Source: Ciborinia camelliae (lineage: Eukaryota > Ascomycota > Leotiomycetes > Helotiales > Sclerotiniaceae). From it: a stretch of DNA of 64,000 nt. A program made the position numbers and the translations under genes. The notes under the pieces were generated by a model. That model did not search any database. It had not been told where the DNA came from and saw only the letters and a list, made by a program, of their open reading frames with translations. How positions within the stretch are numbered: position 1 is the first letter of the stretch; every line of letters begins with the position of its first letter. The stretch lies in the NCBI GenBank assembly GCA_025890175.1, contig JANPYM010000013.1, positions 442,013 to 506,012 of the forward strand, in the 5' to 3' direction. Shown here piece by piece: positions 10,796 through 20,939 of this stretch.

Positions 10796-11637
10796 TCTAC
10801 CCCACTTACGAATCTACGAACCTACAACCTACGAACCTAAAACCTAAAACCTACGAACCTACGAACCTACGAATCTACGAACCTACGAATCTACGAACCT
10901 ACGAATCTACGAATCTACGAACCTACGAACCTACGAACCTACGAATCTAAAAACCTAAAAATCGTACGATTCCTTCCTTCGAACCTACCTCCTCCCTCCG
11001 ATCCTACCTCCTCCCTACGAACCTACGAACCTACGAACCTACGAACCTACGAACCTACGAACCTACGAACCTACGAACCTACGAACCTACGAACCTACGA
11101 ACCTACGAACCTACGAACCTACGAACCTACGAATCTACGAACCTACGAATCTAAAAACCTAAAAATCGTACGATTCCTTCCTCCGAACCTACCTCCTCCC
11201 TCCGATCCTACGAATCTACGAATCTACGAACCTACCTCCTCCCTCCGATCCTACGAACCTACGAACCTACGAACCTACGAATCTACGAACCTACGAATCT
11301 AAAAACCTAAAAATCGTACGATTCCTTCCTCCGAACCTACCTCCTCCCTCCGAACCTACCTCCTCCCTCCGATCCTACGAACCTACGAATCTACGAACCT
11401 ACGAATCTACGAATCTACGAACCTACCTCCTCCCTCCGATCCTACGAACCTACGAACCTACGAACCTACGAATCTACGAACCTACGAATCTAAAAACCTA
11501 AAAATCGTACGATTCCTTCCTCCGAACCTACCTCCTCCCTCCGATCCTACCTCCTCCCTCCGATCCTACGAACCTACGAACCTACGAACCTACGAATCTA
11601 CGAACCTACGAACCTACGAACCTACGAATCTACGAAC
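10796..11637. repeat. Octamer satellite (CTACGAAC/CTACGAAT) with interspersed palindrome cassettes
   Basis: About 840 bp consist of direct octamers CTACGAAY in long runs. They are broken four times by a cassette made of CTAAAAAC units, the palindrome ATCGTACGAT (10961, 11165, 11313, 11504) and CTCC-rich ATTCCTTCCTCCGAACC segments. The plus strand is strongly depleted in G, which occurs mostly as CGA. The higher-order period is irregular (204, 148 and 191 bp between palindromes). This is not a fungal telomere repeat, which would be TTAGGG. Confidence 0.95.
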
Positions 11638-11858
11638 CTTAATTATAGATAGGTTTTTACGGTACTATTAATAGCTTATTTATAACCTTTTTCCGACACC
11701 CTCTCTTTTGCGGTAGGCTTGTTCCCTATTGAATCTTCCGGAGTCAACCGTTTGAGCTTGAAAGCTTCGAGTCTTGTTCGAGATTGGAGATTTCGTTGCT
11801 CAAAATTTGATCCTTGATAAAAAGCCAAATGAGAAATGGGTCACTGATTCAAAGAGAC

Positions 11859-11890
<32 letters not shown>

Positions 11891-13173
11891 TATACCCCCC
11901 CCCTTCACCAAGCTGATGTTCACCATCCGACGACTGGTATCACTCACTTATGTTTCTCCTACTCTCTTAAACTACCGGTACTCTCATGATTGACTTTATG
12001 TCTCAAAATTCATACATCATTCTTTTCGATCAACTAGGCCTTAATTCTTCTAGTGGTGAATTTGTTGCACTAAAATTGAACTTTGGTTGATGTCCGAGCA
12101 AACTTGACGGCTCGAGTGGCGCTCTAGTTCTTCCTATATGAATTCCAGAAGGAATTACTTGTTTGGGAGGATATGATGTTTCCTTATTAAGTTCACTTCA
12201 AATGGCATAAATTTTCGATACGGCAGCTTTGGTAGGGCTATGTCTGCATGGGAGTTCTGTAACGAGCGTTACCATTGCATGGCTGTTTTCTATGATAGGT
12301 GAACATGATAGTGGCCTTAACTTCCGAATCTGCGTTGGAGAATCAGATGCTACCAGATTGTAATAGGCAGAAGTGCTCAACATGCTATGAAAAGTATCAC
12401 ATGATTTCATACTGGCTGCTGATAGGATTAGATTCTCAATCCGTACCTGTGGAGAGGTTCCACGGGGATGATGTTATAGTCGCGGAAAAGCCCGATTCAC
12501 GGTTAGGATGAGCACAAGTAACATTCGTGTACTCTAGCTTCCATGATCCCCGCCAAACATCGCTCTATACGCTCGGTCTTGAACCACATCCAGTGTATCG
12601 GTTCTCAAATGGCTGCCAAACAACATAGTCGAGACAAGTTGTGCCGAGATTTTTCAATATCACATTCAACTCAGGCAATTCTTTTGTTTATTTTGGACCA
12701 AGTGGCAACTTAACATATTCTGAAGCGACAAAAATCTTGGTCAGTTTGGCGATGGTCATGCTTTCGAAATCGTTTCCCCATTCGCACAGATCTTTCAGCC
12801 GTTTTTGGAGGTGTTCTATTCTTGCCCATCTCATGTTACAGATTCATTATAGAATTTGATTGGATGAAATCGCTTTACTACTGTTTCAGAACCAGATCGC
12901 TGATTACAACAACAAAACTAGATGGTACTTATGAATTGAAACAAAATCTCCAACGCCAAATTTGTCTGGTCATAGTTTTTCAATGTCTCATGGTTGTTTT
13001 GGAACAACTATCGAGTTTGATTTTCTAAGTGATCCATTTCAGACGTATCTGAAGTTTCCTTGGAATTCCTTGGCCAGCCGTATATACGGCGTCGGTATGG
13101 CCGTTCATCAGAAGTCAATCTTTCAGATTTGCATCTCCAAGTTCCCATTACTTTCATTTCTTAATCTATATTC
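11638..13173. other. Intergenic, no gene seen
   Basis: Only short, unconvincing open frames occur on both strands. There is a TA dinucleotide tract at 11860-11885 and a C9 homopolymer next to it. The last ~100 bp are probably the promoter and 5' UTR of the secreted-protein gene. Confidence 0.55.
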
Positions 13174-13933
13174 ATGATGAAGTTCCCTTCCGTCCTTTTC
13201 GTTCTCTCTATTCTCACATTCTCCACCGCCTTGCCTGTCTTCCGATCTCGTGCCATCAATGGGTTGGTTCTCCGTCAAGGAAAGCCCACTTCGGCACTGT
13301 ATGGCAATTCCACAACATCAGCATTATCAGCACCATCAAAATCTCCAGGTACTACAAAGCCACCCACGGCGATCAATGTGGAGGGCGCAAACGAGAATGC
13401 CGCCGCAACAAAGGAAACCTCTTCAAGTGTTACAGCAGATCAAGTTCAGTCAGCAGTATCCGGCTTTGCCAAAGATGCCAACACTGTATCAGGAGTCTTG
13501 AACATACTTCCCAGTGTGACAAACCCATTGCAAATCGGCGCACTGGCCACAGCGGCATTCAATGCAGAATCCAATGAGGATTCCCAGAGATCAGTCCTTT
13601 TTGCCGCGGCGGGTAATGCAGGTGCTTCGGCAAATGCCAAAATCGTCTCGAACACCCCTGCGGTTCTCAATGGATTGAAAGCTATGATGACAAGTCCCTC
13701 GGTTTTCTCTGTTAAGGCTAATGTGGCTCCTATTGAAGCTGCTAGGTAAGCACTATTCTACTTTTACTTGACATTTCATTCATAGATTAACGAATGATAG
13801 AAATCCAAATATTCTCCCTAGTATCACAGAACTCTCAAACGCAGCATTAAGCGCAATGAATTTATCTCCGACGGCGCAGACATTCCCGGCGACTGGACAA
13901 AATAGGCGGGCAGCATTCGGAGGTTTCGCGTAG
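13174..13933 (+). CDS. Small secreted protein (hypothetical)
   Basis: There are two exons (13174-13745 and 13801-13933). The 55-bp intron (GTAAGC...GATAG) is phase 2 and the product is 234 aa. The N-terminus MMKFPSVLFVLSILTFSTALP is a textbook signal peptide with probable cleavage after the ALP region. The mature part is rich in Ser, Thr, Ala and Asn. It contains a Ser/Thr linker and then Ala-rich helical stretches (VQSAVSGFAKDANTVSGVLNIL, written here in part only as a described region). There are two N-glycosylation-like sequons near the start (YGNSTT). No cysteine-rich effector pattern is visible, and no known domain is recognised. A second ATG at 13177 could equally be used. The terminal exon is supported by the matching phase and by continued Ala/Asn/Ser-rich composition. 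Confidence 0.75.
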
Positions 13934-14195
13934 AGCGGACTTTTAGAAGAATGGGCTGGGCCTTGAATTCTTGGGTGTGGGTTAAAATTTGGTTCATTTC
14001 TTCTCTTGTTAGGATAGCGAGGGAGATGTTTTATAGGATAATTTAAGGATTTATTTTGGTTTACTTTTATTTTCTGCGTGCATATTCTTTGACTTGTCCG
14101 CGATGATGCAGAGGCGTTTGTGTTCGAGGATAACATACCAGGTTCTAGGTCTATAGGAAGGGAAAACTTTGAAAAAGTACTTGTAAGAAATTGGA

Positions 14196-14807
14196 ATGAT
14201 TCTGCAAAGTGAAAATGTAAGGTGGGGATGTTCTACCTATATGATAACTCGCCATTGTTCTCGAACTCCTTGCGCCAAAATATTCGATTATACATTTCCC
14301 CCCAATATACCACACATCAATAGCTCATCATCACGCCCTCATATATGCAGTGAAAAGCTCAAAAACTCACACTACCCCTTCACTGCGTTCCATTGGCCGG
14401 CCATTCGGGACGGAAAATCCCACAAAGCTTATCAGCCAAAGAAAATTGTATTCGAACGACAATGCAGCCTCGGGTTCATGGATCGAAGAATCCAAGTAAG
14501 TATAAGTAGAAGATCCCGAAAGTTGCATATATGTAATCATGATTTGGGGGCAGGGAGCTGGAATCTGTCACAGTTGGGGATAGTACGAACAGCCAGCCAA
14601 CAGGAAGATTGTGAAGAGGATAGTGTGGGTGGCGAAGAGGAGGAAGAAGCAGAAGTAGAGGAAGAATCCGGGAGTGATGGAAATGAGGCGTTGCAAGAAA
14701 GAAGCTTGAGGGGGATTAGGAGGAGAAACATGGAAGGTGACGACGATGGAGTATTGATGGAACTCAAAAGGATCAAGAAATCTTTTGGGAAGAGGACTAG
14801 AAAGTAA
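14196..14807 (+). CDS. Hypothetical acidic protein, uncertain model
   Basis: The frame is open for 203 codons but the first half looks non-coding. The second half encodes a strongly acidic stretch (GGEEEEEAEVEEESGSD) followed by a basic C-terminus (IKKSFGKRTRK). A possible gene begins at 14478 (MDRRIQ) with an intron from GTAAGT just after it to a TCACAG acceptor near 14573. This keeps the frame and gives about 83 aa. Nothing is recognised, and the acidic/basic pattern may be simple purine-rich DNA. Confidence 0.3.
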   Translation: MILQSENVRWGCSTYMITRHCSRTPCAKIFDYTFPPNIPHINSSSSRPHICSEKLKNSHYPFTAFHWPAIRDGKSHKAYQPKKIVFERQCSLGFMDRRIQVSISRRSRKLHICNHDLGAGSWNLSQLGIVRTASQQEDCEEDSVGGEEEEEAEVEEESGSDGNEALQERSLRGIRRRNMEGDDDGVLMELKRIKKSFGKRTRK

Positions 14808-16141
14808 GGGTGTTTTAAGTCATTCCTCTTGAATTAAAAGGGGGAGTGAGATACATGCAAGTCGAAATTTGGGGTGAAAAGCCAAGATGTATAATGCACC
14901 TCTCCTCATATGATAGCAGGTGATCTTGGTTAAATAACGCGGGTAACTATTTGTGGCTTTAAAGGTTTCAAGCTACATGTATTTTCCATACAAATATGCT
15001 GAGAGGTACTTGTTTAGTTTAAAATGTTTATTTAATCAAAATCACCTACTACTTACTGTATGAGGGGAGGTCAGTAGTGACACGCCTACCATTAACTTTC
15101 GCATCATCTTTGCAGAAAAATTTCAATATGCTCGACATAATGCCTGGAAGGTCTGGTGAAGTATGGACCGTGGATATCAAACTCACTTGGTTGACTGGTC
15201 CTTTCCACGGAGACATCGACGCTAGAAACCCAAACAGATACTTTATATGTCGAACAAGTGAATCCGCCAGACGTATCGCCAAGCCGACGATTTCCCGGCT
15301 GTTGATGCCATGCTCATCTTGAAGGGTCGAACCTTTATGAACGCAATGGGTGAAGACTCTACTTCCTCTGACTTTCGCTCCAAGCCCCGGATTACCCAGA
15401 TGGACTAGAGGTTGGCTTTGGAGGGATGGATTACCATGCGGATTTTGATGGATGGGTGAAAATTCGTTGTGCAATTAGATGGTGTGACGTTATGGGGGAT
15501 GACGCTACTGGGGAGGAAGAATGGGGGCTTATTTCAGAGGACGAATCTTCTAACAAGATTGTCCCAGAGACGAAGATTGAGCCTACTGTGATGAGAAGCG
15601 GGAACGTAACTCGAAAAGAATGAAGGATGCAAAACACTGATTCTCAACTTTTAATCGAAATATGCACTCCCATCTAGACTCCCATCCCGCCGGGTACCCT
15701 TTGTTGCACATGCAACTAACATGTTTCCATCAGATCTTCGACCCGCCAAATAAACGGCAACTCGAAGAGAACCTCCCCAAGGTTCAAGCTTTCCTTTTTC
15801 AAAAATCTCTAGACGATATTTCGAATGTTTGGGAAGAAAATGAAATAATCCATAATCTCATACCCCTACTCACCATGATCTATAAGGCGATGGAAGTCAA
15901 AGAAGACAGGATTGTGCGGTGTCAGTGCACATATCACGCACATCGGTTGATTTTTAATAAGATGTGTCTGCGATGAGGTATTTTTAGAACAGCGGGATAT
16001 TTCATAAATAATATGTTGTTTCTCTTTTCTGGGATCTGAATCTGTGTTTTTATTCAGCTTGAATTATGGAGGTCTAGTATTGCGTTATGATGGTTAGGAA
16101 AATCGGGATGAAGGAGCCTTCTGTCTATGTTTCCCAGCATC
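14808..16141. other. Intergenic with unconvincing open frames
   Basis: Open frames at 15077-15322, 15426-15623 and 15662-15976 (+) are short and not clearly connected. The last one reads like protein (PPNKRQLEENLPKVQAF and a helical tail). It lies behind a good branch point and acceptor (CTAACATG...CCATCAG at about 15732), so it could be the last exon of a gene, but I cannot assemble the upstream part. Confidence 0.4.
15662..15976 (+). CDS. Possible terminal exon, hypothetical
   Basis: The frame is 104 codons. The stretch after a CTAACATGTTTCCATCAG intron-like end has a plausible charged, helical composition and ends IFNKMCLR. No domain is recognised. Upstream frames contain stops, so this is either a fragment or a chance frame. 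Confidence 0.25.
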   Translation: MHSHLDSHPAGYPLLHMQLTCFHQIFDPPNKRQLEENLPKVQAFLFQKSLDDISNVWEENEIIHNLIPLLTMIYKAMEVKEDRIVRCQCTYHAHRLIFNKMCLR

Positions 16142-17287
16142 TCATAGCTTTACGGGTTTCAATATGATGTTATCTATCAGCCTGACTGGAGGTCCATCAG
16201 ACAAACCAAGGTCCTCTCCTGCTTGTGGTGCCTCTACTGGCAGCATCTTTATCGCACCACTCAAGATTGCTCCTTTCGTTTCATCGACCTCCTGGATTTC
16301 CTCCATAGTCTCAGGATCTGCCAATGAAATGTAATCCACCTCGAATCTTACTCGTTCCTCGGGCTTCAATTGATATTGTTCCATTAACAATAATTTTGCC
16401 AATTCTGATGCAGGTCCCAGCAGCTCATCTCTTGATCGATGCCCGAGTATATACCCCTGCTCAGCAACTTTGAGTACTTTAGATAGTGCTGTAGCTACAT
16501 TTCTTCTCCTCTTTCCCAGATAAACGTTTCTTGAACTCAATGCCAGGCCATCATGCTCTCTTTGGGTATCCCCAATAACAACTTTCGTATCCATGCAGAA
16601 ATCTTTAACCATCTTCTTTATAACCACGGTTTGCTGTACGTCCTTTTGTCCAAAATAAACATTCTCTGGCATGACAATGTTGAATAACTTCATGCAAACG
16701 GTAGCCACTCCTCTGAAAAATGTGGGTCGACTTGACCCCTCCAGGAGCTCTCCAACTGGTGTAATTGTGACAAAACTTCCTTTTCCTTTAACTTCTTGAC
16801 TCGGCGGTCCGCTCGGATACATCGTTTCTGTTGTAGGCGCAAACACGGCGGCAATCTTGCCCATGTTTCCATTGTCGGCCAATTCCATATCAAGGTCCTT
16901 CAGCATCTTGCAATCCTTCTCCCATGTCTTTGGGTAGCTATCAAGATCTTCGTGAACGCCAAATTGGGTCGGGTTGACATAGACGCTCACTATCACATTT
17001 GAATTTTCTGCAGCGGCAAGACGAATAAGTGATAAGTGACCCTCATGAAGAGCTCCCATAGTTGGTACGAGACCAACTGTTCGATAATCGGTTAGTTGTT
17101 TTCGGCGCCATTGGCGTAAAGCAGGTACATCTCGGAAGATCTTGATAGAGGTACTTGGTATTGTAGGGCTCGCGGATCGACGGAGAAAGGTGGAAGTTGT
17201 CGAAAAGTTTCTTGGTGCAAAGTATGCCCTGGTGGAAGAGCTGAGGAGGGGCACCGCTGGTTGGCGCATTGGGGACGACATGATCAT
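16142..17287 (-). CDS. PAN6: Pantoate-beta-alanine ligase (pantothenate synthetase)
   Basis: A single exon of 381 aa starts at MIMSSPMRQP, the first real ATG. The enzyme condenses pantoate with beta-alanine using ATP to make pantothenate, the precursor of coenzyme A. Diagnostic motifs are present: VPTMGALHEGH (residues 74-84, the HIGH-like nucleotide-binding signature), VNPTQFG (105-110), LEGSSRPTFFRGVATV (182-197), FGQKDVQQ (212-219) and REHDGLALSSRN (243-254, the KMSKS-like/SSRN motif). The first ~45 residues, with RNFSTTSTFLRRS, look like a possible mitochondrial presequence, though the yeast enzyme is usually considered cytosolic. The gene is divergent from DBP7, with 507 bp between start codons. 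Confidence 0.96.
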   Translation of the reverse strand: MIMSSPMRQPAVPLLSSSTRAYFAPRNFSTTSTFLRRSASPTIPSTSIKIFRDVPALRQWRRKQLTDYRTVGLVPTMGALHEGHLSLIRLAAAENSNVIVSVYVNPTQFGVHEDLDSYPKTWEKDCKMLKDLDMELADNGNMGKIAAVFAPTTETMYPSGPPSQEVKGKGSFVTITPVGELLEGSSRPTFFRGVATVCMKLFNIVMPENVYFGQKDVQQTVVIKKMVKDFCMDTKVVIGDTQREHDGLALSSRNVYLGKRRRNVATALSKVLKVAEQGYILGHRSRDELLGPASELAKLLLMEQYQLKPEERVRFEVDYISLADPETMEEIQEVDETKGAILSGAIKMLPVEAPQAGEDLGLSDGPPVRLIDNIILKPVKL

Positions 17288-17794
17288 GAACAATTGGATT
17301 GGATTGGATTGAAGCTCTTGTTCTTGTACTCTAAATTGAGTTAAATTGAGTTGATTTGTGTGAGCTTTTTTGGTTTTAATAGCAATCAATATATGAATGA
17401 GAAACTGATATCTCCAACCCAATTAGGGTCCATAACGGTAAGAAATATCAATTTGAGTCATCATGTTCCTGTTCCTGTTCCTGTTCTGTTGTTCTGTTAT
17501 GTGCAGCGTAGAATGAAGCATCTCATCTCATCTCATCTCATGGTCTCACCTGAGATAATTTTTGACATTTGCGGGTTTGCGGGAGCTGCTCCAATAACAC
17601 AACGACGCTTCACCAGGAATAGCTTAGCTTAGACCTCCCCGTTCCGCATTTACATTAATGGGGCGGGGCTACTCTCCAATTTGATGGTCCGAGCTCAACT
17701 TTTTTTCTGGAACGAAACTTCTGCATCTGCGCATTTTCTTGTACTGTAACAAATTCAAAGCGATTCAGAACAAATTTTCGATTAAATAGCAATA
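17288..17794. promoter_or_regulatory. Shared intergenic promoter of PAN6 and DBP7
   Basis: The 507-bp divergent interval holds a CTGTTC repeat (about 17465-17495) and a CTCAT repeat (about 17521-17540). There is a pyrimidine-rich stretch close to the DBP7 start. No specific factor site is claimed. Confidence 0.4.
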
Positions 17795-20428
17795 ATGGCC
17801 GACGATGGCATGTTAATGAATTTTGAGATTGGGGAGGCACCTATAGTTGCGAAACAATCATTCAAAGGAGGACGTTGGAAGGACCGATTGGCTGCGAAGA
17901 AAACTGCACAGCACCGAATTACCAAGACCACAAATAATCCCTCGACACGAGAAATATTTTCCGAACGACAACATGATACTGGCGCGGAGGAGTATATTGG
18001 TCGAGGACCTTCATCAAGGGCACCAAAGAGACAACGAGTCGATGACAATTACGATTCCTACAGTGGAAGAAATGAAAACGCAGCAGCTTATGCTTCTGGA
18101 AAACTTCCATCTGGAAGTATAAATAATGGCGGGGGTAGGAAAACTACCTTTCAGGAAGAAACTAGACCTGCATTTGTTGCTGGCAAGCTACCCCCTGGTA
18201 GTATCAATATTGGTGGAAAGAAGGCGATCCCAATCCAGGAAGAAACTCGGCCAGCTTTTGTTTCCGGAAAATTGCCCCCAGGAAGTATAAATTCTGGTGC
18301 AAAGAAGGCCATCTCCTTCCAGGAAGAAACGAGACCGGCTTATGTTTCTGGAAAGCTCCCATATGGTAGTATAAATGGTATGCGAAATCGTGAAATGGCC
18401 GCCGTGCACCGCGAAATCGCTGAAGGTGGAAGGAAGCCAGGCCAGGTTGTCTCGTCTCTATTCACATTCAATCCTACCTCGAAGAAAACTTTCGATGAAC
18501 CTGAAGAAGAATTAGAACCGGCGAAACCATCGAATGCGCCATTGACAGAGGAAATGGCGACATTCATAAATCTAGGATTATCGAGAAGACTTGCGGCCCA
18601 TTTGTCTACCAAGCTTGACATGAAAGCTCCAACTGCAATCCAAAAAGCGTCCATTCAGCAACTGATATCGGACGATAGCGACGCATTTATACAAGCAGAG
18701 ACAGGATCTGGAAAAACGTTGGCCTATTTACTGCCTATAGTTGAGCGAATCTTGGCTTTGAGTGATAACGGGGTACAAATACATAGAGATTCTGGACTTT
18801 TCGCCATCATTCTTTCACCTACGAGAGAATTGTGTAAACAAATTGCAGCTGTGCTGGAAAAGGTTTTACGATGTGCGCCATGGATTGTTGGTACGACAGT
18901 TAATGGAGGAGAAAGTAAACAATCAGAAAAGGCTAGACTTCGAAAGGGTGTTAATATCCTTGTTGCAACACCAGGACGATTGGCAGACCATCTTGATAAT
19001 ACCGAAGTGTTAAATGTAGCTACTGTGAGATGGCTAGTGTTGGATGAAGGAGATAGATTGATGGAACTTGGGTTCGAGGAAGAGATTAAAGGCATCGTTG
19101 AGAAAATTGGTCGAAGATCAGTGGCCAGGGGCAACTCGGAAATGATGTCCCTTCCCAAGCGAAGAGTTACCATCCTGTGTTCTGCTACGATGAAGATGAA
19201 TGTTCAGCGTTTGGGAGAGATCAGTTTAAAAGATGCTGTGCACATTCAAGCGGATCTATCGGAACAAGAGAAACAAGACAAGGAAAATGGTGTTGAAGCC
19301 GAAGACAAAGCTTTCTCCGCCCCTACTCAATTGAAGCAGTCATATGCTGTCGTGCCTGCGAAGCTCCGTCTTGTTACACTGACAGCTCTCTTAAAACGTG
19401 CTTTTGCACGAAAAGGGTCGGTGATGAAGGCAATTGTTTTTATTTCTTGTGCCGACTCTGTCGATTTCCACTTCTCGCTCTTTTCTCGCACCCCTGAGAC
19501 TTCAGCTGAGGCTACAGACGAGGAAAAGCCTGATCTTCCCACCCTCCCCAAATCAGAATTGACCAAAGACACCATTGCTCATGGAACTACGATTTCAAAT
19601 AACTCCAATCCGGTTATTCTGCACAAGCTTCACGGATCTCTCGCTCAAAACATTAGAACAGCAACACTCAAGGCGTTTGCCGAATCTCCGGACCCTTGTG
19701 TCATGATATGTACTGATGTTGCATCTCGAGGTCTTGATCTTCCAAATGTTGATTTTGTCATTGAATATGATCCGCCTTTCAGCGCCGAAGACCATCTGCA
19801 TCGTGTTGGGCGAACAGCTAGAGCTGGCCGTGAGGGTCGTGCTTTAATCTTCCTTATGCCTGGCACTGAGGAGGATTATGTATCCATCTTGGCATCCGGT
19901 TATCGTGAAGGAAAGAAGGCCCTGACACATCATACTGCAGAAGATTTAATACAAAAGGGTTTCGGTGGTACAGGTCGCGAATGGGAGGAAAGAGCCACAA
20001 ATTTCCAACTTGAGGTTGAGCGATGGAGTTTAGATTCACCGAGATATCTCGAGATGGCCCGTCGTGGATACCAAAGTCATATCAGAGCTTATGCTACTCA
20101 CGTCGCAAACGAGAGGCATATATTCAATATGCAAACATTACATTTAGGTCATTTAGCTAAAGCATTCGCATTACGAGACAAGCCCGGAAGCATCAAGGTC
20201 CCAGGATTGAGACCAGCGAAGATGACGAAAGCAGACAGGAGTGTTGCAGCAAGAAAAGCAAAGAGAGGCGAGAAACCAGAAGAGAAAGCTCCCGAGGGAG
20301 AAAGAGTACGGAAACAGAGGAAAATGGAGTTGGATATGCCTACTGTGGATAGTAATGAAGCTGCAGCGAGGATGAAGAGGAAGATGAAGGAGCATATGGC
20401 TAGTGCGAGTGAGTTTAATATTGGTTGA
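17795..20428 (+). CDS. DBP7: ATP-dependent RNA helicase Dbp7 (DEAD-box, ribosome biogenesis)
   Basis: A single exon of 877 aa. The N-terminus MADDGMLMNFEIGE followed by FKGGRWKDRLAAK is the Dbp7 signature. Helicase motifs occur in order: Q motif around FINLGLSRRLAAHL and APTAIQKASI, motif I AETGSGKT (301-308), Ia PTREL, Ib TPGR, II DEGD (417-420), III SAT (463-465), V RGLD and VI HRVGRTARAG (669-678). Motif II is DEGD rather than DEAD, which is usual for Dbp7. In yeast this nucleolar enzyme acts in 60S subunit assembly, remodelling pre-rRNA and snoRNA contacts. The C-terminal ~90 residues are highly basic, with KRGEKPEEK and RKMKEH stretches. Between the N-terminal signature and the helicase core lie four 28-residue repeats (residues 101-194), an unusual insertion. 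Confidence 0.97.
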   Translation: MADDGMLMNFEIGEAPIVAKQSFKGGRWKDRLAAKKTAQHRITKTTNNPSTREIFSERQHDTGAEEYIGRGPSSRAPKRQRVDDNYDSYSGRNENAAAYASGKLPSGSINNGGGRKTTFQEETRPAFVAGKLPPGSINIGGKKAIPIQEETRPAFVSGKLPPGSINSGAKKAISFQEETRPAYVSGKLPYGSINGMRNREMAAVHREIAEGGRKPGQVVSSLFTFNPTSKKTFDEPEEELEPAKPSNAPLTEEMATFINLGLSRRLAAHLSTKLDMKAPTAIQKASIQQLISDDSDAFIQAETGSGKTLAYLLPIVERILALSDNGVQIHRDSGLFAIILSPTRELCKQIAAVLEKVLRCAPWIVGTTVNGGESKQSEKARLRKGVNILVATPGRLADHLDNTEVLNVATVRWLVLDEGDRLMELGFEEEIKGIVEKIGRRSVARGNSEMMSLPKRRVTILCSATMKMNVQRLGEISLKDAVHIQADLSEQEKQDKENGVEAEDKAFSAPTQLKQSYAVVPAKLRLVTLTALLKRAFARKGSVMKAIVFISCADSVDFHFSLFSRTPETSAEATDEEKPDLPTLPKSELTKDTIAHGTTISNNSNPVILHKLHGSLAQNIRTATLKAFAESPDPCVMICTDVASRGLDLPNVDFVIEYDPPFSAEDHLHRVGRTARAGREGRALIFLMPGTEEDYVSILASGYREGKKALTHHTAEDLIQKGFGGTGREWEERATNFQLEVERWSLDSPRYLEMARRGYQSHIRAYATHVANERHIFNMQTLHLGHLAKAFALRDKPGSIKVPGLRPAKMTKADRSVAARKAKRGEKPEEKAPEGERVRKQRKMELDMPTVDSNEAAARMKRKMKEHMASASEFNIG
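18095..18376 (+). repeat. Four in-frame 84-bp repeats inside DBP7
   Basis: The decapeptide core SGKLPxGSIN recurs exactly every 28 residues (101, 129, 157, 185). The copies are separated by a KKAI...QEETRPAFV spacer. Period 84 bp, so copy-number change would keep the frame. Confidence 0.95.
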
Positions 20429-20939
20429 GTGGTGAGACACCTAGAGTCGATTGTTAGTACTTTATATGAAAAATTAATGACTATTTTTCTCCCTATTATC
20501 TACAAGGAACAATTAGTTTTATATGTTTCTCTCCGCACTTCTTCTTATGATGAAGTGGCTTTATGGGATCCAGATCATCTCACGAAGAGATTGACGCAGA
20601 GCACAAATTTGCAATCTCCATAATCTGTGTTATGCAGGATTTCAGGGCTTCATTTGGTCCCAAAGTAAACTGAGTATATCCAGTACCCAAGTATATTACC
20701 CGACCACCTAGACTACACTCAAACCCTATAGTACATCCCAACCTCAACCTCATTTCAAATACCACCTATCCCCTAATTGTATGAATGATGGATCAACCTA
20801 CAAGGATCAAATTTTTGAAATATTCTGACAAAATCTCAGACGAAATGTTTGACAGAATGATCGGGTATTATCTAACATTATCGTTCATGTAGCAAGCGGG
20901 TGGCAGAGTTCTGGATCATCTGTCGCTTATGGATGAATT

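Noticed and set aside
10796..11637. Octamer array considered as a telomere or CRISPR array
   Set aside because: The unit is not TTAGGG-like, there are no unique spacers of constant length and the host is a eukaryote.
14537..14776. Minus-strand Ser/Leu-rich frame
   Set aside because: Antisense of the acidic GAAGAGGAG tract.
17415..17432. DEGD in Dbp7 considered as a damaged DEAD motif (protein residues 417-420)
   Set aside because: Dbp7 proteins normally have DEGD here, so it is not an anomaly. The coordinates given are only a nearby placeholder in the promoter; the motif itself is at 19043-19054.
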